From contig NC_060105.1 in NCBI RefSeq assembly GCF_021155765.1, positions 14,169,001-14,233,000 on the forward strand: 64,000 nucleotides of DNA. Direction: 5' to 3'. Positions 49,168 through 58,759 of the stretch are shown here, piece after piece (within the stretch, counting starts at the first letter, position 1; each line of letters opens with the position of its first letter). Source of the DNA: Diprion similis (Eukaryota > Arthropoda > Insecta > Hymenoptera > Diprionidae). Below the pieces are notes generated by a model. That model was given only the letters and a program-made list of their open reading frames with translations. It searched no databases and was not told the origin of the DNA. Position numbers and translations under genes: made by a program.

Positions 49168-49174
49168 CTACCCC

Positions 49175-49690
49175 TAAAACACATATCGAATTATGAATTT
49201 TTTTATTTGTAAATTGTACAGATTAACGTTGATAAGTATGCCAGTACCTACTTGAATGTAGAAGCAAAGTCTCAATTTTGAGATGTTTTTTATTTCTTGA
49301 TCCAAAAAATTTGACGTGATTATTTTTTTGTACTCCAAGAAATTGAAGTAGGAATTTTTTCTATTTTTCAGAATTATTTCTCACTCTTTATTTCAAAAAA
49401 TTCTAATGGGAATTTATTTTCATTCTCTTTATGCGGAACATTAAATAATAAATCAGTTCTTCTCTTTACCTAAAATTTAATTGAGAATTAAATTTTCTTC
49501 TTCTTCAATGAACAAATTCGTATTATTACAATTACTTTTAATTTTTTGATTCAAAAACTTTACGTAGGAATTTTTTTTGAAATTTTTGGTTTTATTTGCG
49601 TAATTAAGATTGAACGGTGTTACCTGTAATTTCTAGTTTGAAACTAAAGAATAACCGGACACTGTCAAGTTTTATTATATAGTTGTGTCA
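49175..49690. other. AT-rich non-coding sequence
   Basis: Nothing recognised. T-rich runs and short repeats of the 'gtaggaattttttt' type. Confidence 0.45.
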
Positions 49691-49911
49691 AAAACGTACA
49701 GGCAGTGGGTAACGAGTTGCAAGCCGGTGCGTTTGCCGGCCCAAGTATAGTGAGTGGTTCGAGGGCAGCGGCTGGGCGAAAGTTCTACACGGCGGCGGCC
49801 AGACTGATTGTGAGTGACGGGGTAAGCGGCACAGCGATGGGTGCTAAGTACGCCTCTCTTCGCCTTTTCTGTGAGGCGCATCTCGAGCGCGCGTGTATCA
49901 GATCGGGGAGA

Positions 49912-49930
49912 ATGGCCGAGTGTGCACAAA
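49912..49930 (+). CDS. Possible first coding exon of an unrecognised gene
   Basis: A GC-rich stretch (about 49700-49930), unlike the AT-rich surroundings, ends in ATG with context gagaATGGCC. It encodes MAECAQ, then a strong donor A|GTAAGT at 49931. No downstream exon in the window could be linked. Could be a promoter-proximal exon of a gene continuing to the right, or GC-rich non-coding sequence. Confidence 0.28.
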
Positions 49931-50400
49931 GTAAGTTATTTGGCTTATTATACCAGCCCGATTCAATTTCTTTTGAACGGAGGCCAAATACCTTATTCTT
50001 GAATCGATTTTCGCGATATTTGCACTCGAGCGCCCTTCCGTTATTCAATACGAACATATCTTCCGAAGGAGACAAGTATTTCACATGCGCAGTGTTTTTC
50101 AGTAAAATCGCTATGAACTAAATAGTGTTAATTTTTATTCTATTCTTTCAAATATTCAGCTTCGTCTGATGGCTTCATTCGTTCGTAAGACCGAACCTCT
50201 TTCATTATGAATATTATTTCAACAACGAGTATTTTCTAGAGCAAGCCTCTGATTCTTATTTGGGTTTCCATGTATACTCCAACGAGTGGCGACGAAACGA
50301 ATTGTACTTAGTGTAACGGTCTGCAAAATAAAATGAAAAAATTGAAAACCACAATTTCCAACCTATAGCTGGTGATATGCTAACGTCGGAATCTTATCTC

Positions 50401-52153
50401 ACAAGGGGAATATACGGTCGACGGATTTTTGTAATTTTTATACTTATTGTTCAGAAAGGTCTAGACGCAAATAACAAATCAAAAAATTAATTTTGAAAAA
50501 ATGTAGGAAAATTACGAGCGAGGGATATATACGATGAAATTAAAACACATGAAAAGGAGACTTGTGACTCACCGGGTAGCGCACGAGTCTAGTATTCCAT
50601 AGATCGTTGGATAGAGTCCCACTGATGAACTTTTTTTTAACTGATTAACTCTTTTAACGCCTATGACCACATCACTTACATGAGAATGTTTATAATCTAT
50701 GAACTTTTGTGTACCAAAATCAAAAATTTGATCAAAAAAAGCTGTTTATTTTATATTTTTCCTTAATTCTAACTAACTTACAGTACAAAAATAATCATTA
50801 AATGATATGATGTGCATTCTTTTTTATTACATTCTAGTTTTTCTTACAATCACGTAACCTTTAATCTTGCTCCAAAGTTTCACGAGAGCCCGAATGATAT
50901 TCGTCGTAAAAGCAAGGAAAGCAAAACGTTTTACAATGTTCATCGATGCATGCACTGTGGCTAAATTTATTTTTTCAACTTTTGTTTCTTTTCTACTCGT
51001 ATTTTATGTGCCTATGGCCGGTGAAACAGTTGCACAGGAGAAATGGGAGAAACCAGGACGACAGCCTCTCAGCGCTGTCATCCATATAACCTCTAAGATC
51101 GCGAGGGCACGAATAACCTCTTTCACAAAGTGCATAAGCCGTCTATTTAAGACTCGACGAATATATAAATATGATAAAATTTAACATTTATACTTAAAAT
51201 GACGGTTTATGCACTTTGCGAAAGAGTTTATTCGTGCCCTCGCGATCTTAGAGGTTATATGGATGACAGCGCCGAGAGGCTGTCGTTATGATTTCTCCCA
51301 TTTCCTCTGTGCACTGTTTCACCGGCCATAGGCACATAAAATACGAGTAGAAAAGAAACAAAAGTTGAAAAAATAAAGTTAGCCACAGTGCATGCATCGA
51401 TGAACATTACTCACCAGTTGTCCTCCCCAATCTTTGGCAACATGATCCGGTACGCATGGCATGCCAGTCTAATCATCGACGACAAGGAAATTTTTAGAGA
51501 CGTGAATGAAGTTTGTTTCCAGATGGAGAGTTTGAAAAAAAATGTCGTTGCAAAAATTCATCCTTCATACAGTGTGCAAAGTGCCGTAAAACGTTTTGCT
51601 TTCCTTGCTTTTACGACGAATATCATTCGGACTCTTGTGAAACTTTGGAGCAAGATTAAAGGTTACGTGATTGTAAGGAAAACTATAATGTAATAAAAAA
51701 GAATGCACATCATATAATGTAATGATTATTTTTGTACTGTAATTTAGTTAGAATTAAGGAAAAATATAAAATAAACAGCTGTCTTACATATTTTTTATTT
51801 TTGTACACAAAAGTTCATTCACTATAAACATTCTCATGTAAGTGATGTGGTTATAGACGTTAAAGAGTTAATCAGTTAAAAAAAAGTTCATCAGTGGGAC
51901 TCTATTCAACGATCTACGGAATACTAGACTCGTGCGCTACCCGGTGAGTCACGCGAGTCTCCTTTTCATGTGTTTTAATTTCAGCGTATATATCCCTGGC
52001 TCGTAATTTTCCTACATTTTTCAAAATTCATTTTCTCGAAAACTTCTGGACATCTAGCCCTGTGGCTTTGGGGATTTGTTATTTGCGTCTAGACCTTTCT
52101 GAACTATAAGTATAAAAAATTACAAAAATCCGTCGACCGTATATTCCCCTTGT
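50401..52153. mobile_element. Large foldback element with ~540-bp terminal inverted repeats
   Basis: Begins ACAAGGGGAATATACGGTCG and ends with its reverse complement. Outer arms 50401-50935 and about 51579-52153 are long, clearly similar inverted repeats (gtctagacgcaaataacaaa, cacatcacttacatgagaatg, cgtaaaacgttttg). Between them lie palindrome P copy 2 (about 50936-51412, loop 51144-51200) and a transposase fragment (51413-51578). The single-copy fragment makes the right half about 165 bp longer. No target duplication found. Confidence 0.75.
51413..51578 (+). pseudogene. Transposase C-terminal fragment inside foldback
   Basis: Open frame reading HQLSSPIFGNMIRYAWHASL, then DDKEIFRDVNEVCFQ. 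These are the segments expected after the HSLLLHQL end of the broken transposase at 37850-38660, so I assign it to the same family. It joins palindrome P on its left exactly before HQL, suggesting P was inserted into, or replaced part of, the transposase gene. Confidence 0.5.
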
Positions 52154-53530
52154 CAGACAAGGTCAATGATTTGTTGGAAGTAGAAGACTCTTGAGGCTTC
52201 CGAAAGGTCTTACGACATTTTCTGTATCCGTTTTTGACAGAGATATCGTACTTCAAAGACTGCACGTGACTAAACTTTTTGCATCGACCTTTGACGCATT
52301 CATTCGAGCGATAGACTGTTTAGCTTGAAACCATCCATATATAATTGGCGATCATCGATAAGAATTCGATTACAAATAATTCGGAAAAATCATCTCTACG
52401 TAATATCAGTATTTAGTTTTTATGTCCAATTTAAAATTGTAATTAATTTATATGACGTTTCAAAAAAGTTTTATGAGTGAAAAGAGGGATTGACGAACAT
52501 TAAATTACGTTCAATTGCTGTTCTCTACTTCGGCAAAACCTTATATATTTGAATACTATTTATCATTATCACCTTTTGTCTGTGCATACTTGGATTGCAT
52601 GTTCCAGCAATTGGATTGATGCTGCAATTACTTTCTCTCAGACTTGCAGCATGTAACCAGCAATTTTCTACCGAATTGGTCAATGAATGATTTTCATTAA
52701 CTTGTATCCATAATAACTTATCAATTTCACTTATTCGAAAAAATATTGACAAGTAGTATTTTTGTGTAGATTGATCTGCGTTTTCCGCTGCAAATTTTTA
52801 AAAAACCATGTAAATCTGGCGTAAGTTAAAAAATTAGTTCCATACGTCAGCTGCATCTTCGTTTGCAATGAAGTTATTAGCCTTGACTGAAGACTATATC
52901 TTCAGTCAACGGTATGGGTTATGTAATAAACATATGTACACAAATTACATAAGATACATATAGGAACAACTATACATTTTTATCCTTTGATTAACTTCAT
53001 CGACTCATTCTCCCATTATTTGCATCAAGAAAAGGTTTCTAACTCTATTCCTTTTAAACCCGGTGTGTGTTTATTGTGCATCTACTTAGATAATATTATT
53101 TTTTATCGTTCCGATGGAGTTGGATTATCATTGCTGAATTTGGCTCAAATGAATTTGCATAGATGAAAAGCATGCGGCGTCCATACGGGGTTAAATTAAA
53201 ATTTCAGTCCGTTCTCGTTCGTCATTCCATAGGCATAATAATATTCGACTCTGCATTATCTGGGTACGCGCGGTGAGCGATGGCAACATCAGTTCTTGTC
53301 GCCTCTGCGTACCGACCTGAGTTGCGTGTGCAGGGGTAAACGCAGAGGGCGCCGCTTGACGATGAATTTTTCTCGTTCATATTCGGTTACGCAAAGTCCC
53401 ATAAGGCTATCACTTCAGGAATGTATTCGTCACCATTTTCCGCTACATTCTTGGATTACAAAAATATTGTTGTATACTTCAACATATTCACACAAAATGA
53501 ACAAATCGTACGTATAGAAACTTCACTTAC
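52154..53530. other. Mostly non-coding; possible exon on minus strand
   Basis: A minus-strand segment at about 52570-52737 (EIDKLLWIQVNENHSLTNSV, ending HRQK|GTGATA) lies between acceptor-like and donor-like sites. It could be a later exon of the gene starting at 53842, but its phase does not join directly to that first exon. 53200-53400 is CpG-richer with no recognised product. Confidence 0.3.
52881..52911. repeat. Micro-palindrome copy 5
   Basis: Arm CCTTGACTGAAGA, spacer CTATA, arm TCTTCAGTCAACG. Flanks ttattag and gtatggg match at only 4 of 7 positions, so a target duplication is not demonstrable. Confidence 0.65.
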
Positions 53531-53842
53531 CGCTGAATATTCTTGTGATTCGTCTAACTGATTAATGCCGATCAGTTCCTTGTCGTCGATGATTTTTCCT
53601 TCGGCCAGCAAAGCAATAATTTCTTCGGATATCGCCTCTCTTATTGCAACAGAAGCAGCGGAAATCACGGTTGGAGGTGCATCCGTGAGCAGATTCAAAT
53701 TCCGGAACAACGATTCGGAATATTCGTGGGCGTTTGTCAATTCCCCATTCGATTGCTCATCTCTTTCTTCTGTGCCTGATATGTTTTCTTGCGACGAACC
53801 TGATTGTGTTGGTATTTTTTCTAGAGCAGCAGCTTTCTCCAT
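53531..53842 (-). CDS. First coding exon of an unrecognised gene
   Basis: Minus strand ATG at 53842, 104 codons, phase-0 end at a strong donor gcg|GTAAGT (53530). Starts MEKAAALEKIPTQSGSSQEN. Acidic and Ser/Thr-rich for 45 residues, then a probable helical segment (SESLFRNLNLL, VISAASVAIREAISEEIIAL, LAEGKIIDDKEL). Composition and codon use look like real protein and unlike the surrounding repeats. I do not recognise the family, and downstream exons are not resolved. Confidence 0.5.
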
Positions 53843-53929
53843 ATTACACTATTTTAATATATCAAATTTCACTAATAAATATTTTATAATATAGCGAACC
53901 GTATTACTTGCGTTATTTGATACACGCTC

Positions 53930-54560
53930 TGCAACGGACAGGCTGCTAATGGCTGGGGGCCTCGAATCCCGTCCTACAGATACATGTACCACGAGGGAGG
54001 TGATTATGTCAGAGGAGACCAGCGTTTTTGGCCATTTTTGACCTCCCCCTCCCCCCCACCATGTAAGGACATATAAAATTTCTCGGACCTTCCCGCCCCC
54101 TTCTTAGGTAGCATTTTACCTAGAGTTTCCCTAAAAAGCGGAAAAGGTTCAGTTACATTAAAACACGTTATTATTTGACATACATCAAAGATTTCTGTTT
54201 CTTTTTAAAATTGTTTAGTCTTCGGAAAATGCGTATTATAATTAAAGGTAAGATTTGAAACAATCTTAAAACAAGGAAAAAAATCAGTCAAAAAAATTCG
54301 AACGAGGAATACTTTGCATAACATAATGAACGACTCGATTTGAAACAATTTTAAAGGAAATCAGTCAGAGTGAAATCCGGTTCATTCTGTTATCAATCGT
54401 TGTACGGGCTAAACGGGTTCGCTTCCACGCGAATTTTCAGTCGTAGTAAAATATTACGTAACAATTACTTTTACACCCTCTTCCCCGCTGAGGTAAGGTC
54501 ATGTAAAGATTTCTTGCCCCCCCCCCCCCCTGCCTTCTCGGTACCCTTATGGAATTAACG
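53930..54560. repeat. C-rich repeat-derived region
   Basis: Two related blocks, about 54035-54120 and 54480-54535, with 'atgtaa(g/a)ga' next to runs of C (the second has about 15 C). Possibly ends of one DNA element. ctcgaatcccgtcc at about 53960 looks like a tRNA T-arm but no tRNA fold surrounds it. Confidence 0.35.
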
Positions 54561-54597
54561 AACGGCTCCTTACCCATAGGAAAGCGGAGGGTCATAC

Positions 54598-54745
54598 ATG
54601 GTAAATGCAGGCATCAAACGATGCCGAAATACTTGGAATTTCGACAAGGTGGCGAATCGTTGATTCTAACGGTAAACGCAGGTAGCGTATGATACTGAAA
54701 TATGGTGAATTTCGACAAAAGGCCCAATAATTAATTCTAATAATA
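54598..54745. repeat. Two-copy ~70-bp tandem repeat
   Basis: Two diverged units share 'ggtaaa.gcagg', 'gat.(c/t)(c/t)gaaata' and 'gaatttcgacaa'. Confidence 0.55.
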
Positions 54746-55095
54746 ACAGCTCATTATTAAACTGTAAAAAACCTTAACAACAACTGTACGTTGTATAGCA
54801 ATCTTTCCCCTGCAACTTTCTAATGTAATGTTTGTTATTAATATTCAGTAAGATACGATACGTGAACAAAAAAAGTATTGGAAAAAGAAAATTATAACAA
54901 GAAGAGTTGCTTACCGTAAGGTCTTGAGCACGGGCCAGTAGCGTGCCAAGCAGAAACCTTACCTACCGCGTTGCGGTCGCTTGCTTGTAAGAGATCACAG
55001 TTACCGGTATAGAATATAGATACTGCGCGAAACAAAGCCGGGGTACCAAAATCCTCATTAGTGTGGTACATAGGACAAATATCTCTACAACATAC

Positions 55096-55119
55096 CTGAG
55101 TCTCATCAAAATCCATCAT
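55096..55119 (-). CDS. Possible short first exon
   Basis: ATGATGGATTTTGATGAGAC followed by a CAG|GTATGT donor at 55095 (minus strand), encoding MMDFDETQ. Only start and donor support it. The open frame continues past the donor without recognisable content. Confidence 0.2.
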
Positions 55120-55139
55120 TTACAGATCTAGTCCTCTCC

Positions 55140-56500
55140 TTGTAAGAAAAAACAAACGGTAACAGTGAAAACGAAGTGAAATATATTGTAAAAGTTTAAC
55201 CGAAAGGATTTTAATTTCACACACTTCCAGAAATTGGGATATTGAATAAAAGGAAATCGTCGACAAGACAGTGATTTCTGTTAGGTAATGGACTAATCAG
55301 CAATTCAATCAGAATAAATTATTCTCAATTTTCATGGAACTTCGATCTAGAAGAATCTGAACGAAACAAAATCTAGTCCACAAATTTTTTGAAAAACTAC
55401 TTAGTGAACAAATTTGTTATGAACGTTTCAAGATTCTCAGTGAATTCTACCCAATCGTGAGGAATAACTTGGCACCTTTGGCTCCCTATGAAGTAGACTC
55501 AAAAGATATTTTTACAAGTATATGAAAAACTCTATTCACTGACGAGCCTAGTCGATATAAAACTAGTTAGTGTGGCAATGTCCACTGTATTGACAAAAAC
55601 AACAGAAGACCTATAATTTCTTTCGATCAATGAGAAAATCATAAAGCTCATGTTTTCAATATAAAATGTCGACAGTCAAGGTGCACCGAACTTACCAAAG
55701 AGAAAAGTCAATTGAACATTCATGCGTGCATAGAACTGGATGTGGGGCAGTCTTCCTACCTGAAAGAAACAATGGAATGCTGCTTAAAAGATTTTCACAT
55801 TTCGTTCGAGTTAGATAACAAATACCGGTAAATCAAGATTCGCGGTAGCGAATCGCCGCCAAGTACCTATAGGCGGCGAGCGCTAGCCGAGAATCATTTA
55901 CCCGGACCAATCGAAGCCCAAAACCAGGGTGTGATATCTCCGGAATGTGTGAGTGATTTTCAACAAAACTCACAGGACCAAAAGATCTTGTCCATCTGAC
56001 CTGGCTCTATAAATTTGATTGACATGTGTCCGCCAGTTTCAAAGTTATTAACTTCCAAAGTTCATGTAAAATGAAAAATCTTCTTCTTCTTCTTCTTCTT
56101 CTCCGACCCTAGTCTTGGGACCTCAATAAGCGAAGAACGGCTCCACGCATTAAGTTAAAATTTAAAAGGGGGGTCACTGCTATTGAAATCTCGCCCCCTA
56201 TTGATTTTGAAGTAAATCCGAACATGCACTCATAAGGAAAAAATTACCGAAATCTTGAGGCACGGAACGCTGCTTGGGACCTCATTATGTATTGAACCGC
56301 TATGCATATTCAACTCTGAATTTGAAAAAGTAGTAAAAGCCATTTAAATCTTGCCCCCTATTGATTTTGAAGTGAATCAGAACGCGTAATCAGACGCTAC
56401 AACCGAAAGAAAAATTTGGAAAATTGCATGAAAATAGCCGCACGAGATACAAAGATGGCCACCCATGAACGTTGAGGTAGCACCACTATCGGTCATTGCC
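55140..56500. other. Non-coding sequence with (CTT)n tract
   Basis: No gene recognised. A (CTT)n run lies at about 56080-56104. A gccgccaagtacc motif at 55854 matches the termini of the inverted-repeat pieces at 56943 and 58060. Two diverged direct units with tcgccccctattgattttga occur at about 56190 and 56350. Confidence 0.45.
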
Positions 56501-56514
56501 TACCTTAACGTGAT

Positions 56515-56812
56515 CCTCCGCTCCGTGGATAGACGCCTTCGGGTCGTGTGCTCCACGGTTTCGGTGTCTAGGTCCTATGCACCGCGGTGAGACGCACTCG
56601 GGTCGTCCGCTCCATGGTTTTCGCTGTCTAGGTCCTGTGCACCGCGGTCTGACGCACCCGGGTCGTTCGCTCCATGGTTTTCAGTGTCTAGGTCCTGTGC
56701 ACCGCGGTCTGACGAACCCGGGTCGTCCGCTCCATGGTTTTCAGTGTCTAGGTTCTGAGCACCGCGGTCTGACGAACCCGGGTAGTCCGCTCCATGGTTT
56801 TCTGACTAGATG
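56515..56812 (+). repeat. Second 60-bp minisatellite, ~5 units
   Basis: Exact 60-bp period: accgcggt recurs at 56581, 56641, 56701 and 56761. The plus strand is open through 83 codons as 20-residue repeats (near LGPVHRGLTHPGRSLHGFQC). Different sequence from the 39 kb minisatellite but the same unit length. No evidence of expression. Confidence 0.85.
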
Positions 56813-56906
56813 TTTTATGTCTTAACCGGTGGAAGGATTGTGTTTATCACGTATGATTGGTTACAAGATACATCATTGTTGCTGTTAGAGACTTGCAAAA
56901 AGTAGT

Positions 56907-58103
56907 GAAATCCGAATCAAAAACATCTGAAATGTAAAAATAGCCGCCAAGTACCATAGTTACATTATAATGAAAAACTTGTCGCACGTACACGTCGTAT
57001 GAAGTCGGACCTCGCTTTTCGTGTAGTGATATCGAAACATCATTCCAAGAGCTACGTACTTGGCGGGCACATTTTTTCTGTCCTACCGGTACTCTTTTCT
57101 TACGCCTTTGTGACTTCATCGAAATTGTACAAGCGATGATAATACTATAAGCTCTGAATCGAATAATTGTAATAACGATCAGAGTTATGTTCATAGTAAT
57201 AATACAATGTTTTCTGTATTATAATGACTGGTCACGCGAACACCTTAAATCAATTTTTCTGGGCTAATTCGTGTGATAAGATTTAAATATCGAAGTAAAA
57301 CAATCTAGCATAACTTTATTTTAATTAGAGAAATTAAAAATCCTTCGTAGCTGCTTAGTGTAAGCCGTATCGAGCAAGTTCCAGAACTGACTGGAAATTG
57401 TTGTGTAATATTTATTATGCTCATGCACAGCAAATACACCTTTTAATATTGCCGCTCTGGAGATAATAATAAGTACTAGCTTTGAATCTGCAGTGTCACT
57501 ACATACTATGGATCAGATAAAATTTTACTCCCGTATTGTTTTCTCAAAGTTTCCTGCTTAGACTATCAAGAATAATACGTCGCTATCGAGCGCCGTCCTC
57601 AGCGATTTTGCCTTTCCCGATACACAACAACCAGTTCCAAACAGCCACTGACCGGGGGTTTAAATAACAAGAGTCATATTATCAGTAATTTGACTTATAT
57701 CCTACTAAATACGCAGAAACATTTCTTTAAAGAAAAGATGTCACCAATTACTTGATGTGTGCAGTATCGCTACTGTCGTTGCTCAAACCTCGAGATACTT
57801 AGTGCAAAAAAATTGTCGACACATAGATACTTTTCTCTGTTTAATTATCAAGCCGTGTAAAAAACAAATATATTGACAGCAAAGTGCAGAATTTTAATGT
57901 GCCCCCCAAGTACGTAGCTCTTGGAATGATGTTTCGATATCACTACACGAAAAGCGAGGTCTGATACTGTACGTGCGGGGAGGTCGTCGCTTGGCATTTT
58001 TCCTGATTTCACGGCAAAGATTGACGATAAGTTTTTCATTATAATGTAACTATGGTACTTGGCGGCTATTTTTACATTTCAGATGTTTTTGATTCGGATT
58101 GAG
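56907..58103. mobile_element. Inverted-repeat element, ~1.2 kb, with nested small palindromes
   Basis: Left arm starts atccgaatcaaaaacatctg and includes tagccgccaagtaccatagt; the right arm is its near-exact reverse complement. Within each arm a unit of about 130-170 bp is itself bounded by gcc(g/c)gccaagtac and its complement (left 56943-57068, right about 57901-58068), suggesting a small element duplicated inside. The 57080-57880 interior has no recognised gene. Confidence 0.65.
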
Positions 58104-58242
58104 TTTACTTGTAAATGTCTTTAATTTTTCAAATTGCAATATTAAATGTTCATTATTATGTAAAAATTTCAAACTTCCGACTAGCTGGTCTCATCCATCA
58201 TTACGCCAGACATTACGTCTTTTGGGGATTGTGAAGAAATGT

Positions 58243-58385
58243 ATTGTTACGTCCCTGCCGGTAACTACGGCGGCGGCCTCCCTGCATCCCATCTTTATCG
58301 ACGCGTAGTTACTACAAGAGAGCTTTACGCGCTCTTACCATATGTCTTAGCTAATACCTACATACACAATTACGATCATAATATG
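58243..58385 (+). repeat. Dispersed repeat copy B, left part
   Basis: Matches 7790-7925 and 8396-8407 (TGTTACGTCCCTGCCGGTAA to cataatatg). Interrupted at 58386 by the gypsy element; continues at 63199. Confidence 0.85.
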
Positions 58386-58729
58386 TGTAAGTGTCTCGAT
58401 TCAGAGACTTGGGATTTGGAAGCAGGTTCAATATACCGACACGTGTGGTTGCAGTAATATCTGTGTAATTAACAATATGTTATAGAAATATCTCTTAAAT
58501 GCAAGTATCCGTCATCTATCATTTGACGTACCTGAAACGACACAAATTGTCGGTACAGCAAAGATGATTGATATTAAGAATAGTAGCGGCGTGACTGTGT
58601 CGTAGCACAGCTTATCAACGACTGTCCGAGGATGGTGTGCCGTCAGTAACGAGCGCCTCAGTCGCCTGCCCGTTAGTCATATGACAAGCGGGCTAGGCGG
58701 CTAGGTTTGAAAAGGGCGTCAAACTTACA
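58386..58729 (-). repeat. 3' LTR of the gypsy element
   Basis: 344 bp, TGTAAG...CTTACA. Contains aaacgacacaaat (58535-58547, plus strand), the complement partner of the primer-binding site. A polypurine tract, aaaatgggggga in element sense, adjoins it at about 58730-58741. Confidence 0.95.
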
Positions 58730-58759
58730 TCCCCCCATTTTGGCTGCGGGATCGGATTT

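Noticed and set aside
50867-51184. Palindrome P open frame as a host gene
   Set aside because: Present in both arms and in two separate repeat copies, so element-borne; function unknown.
53950-53975. tRNA gene suggested by ctcgaatcccgtcc
   Set aside because: No acceptor stem, D-arm or anticodon arm could be folded around it.
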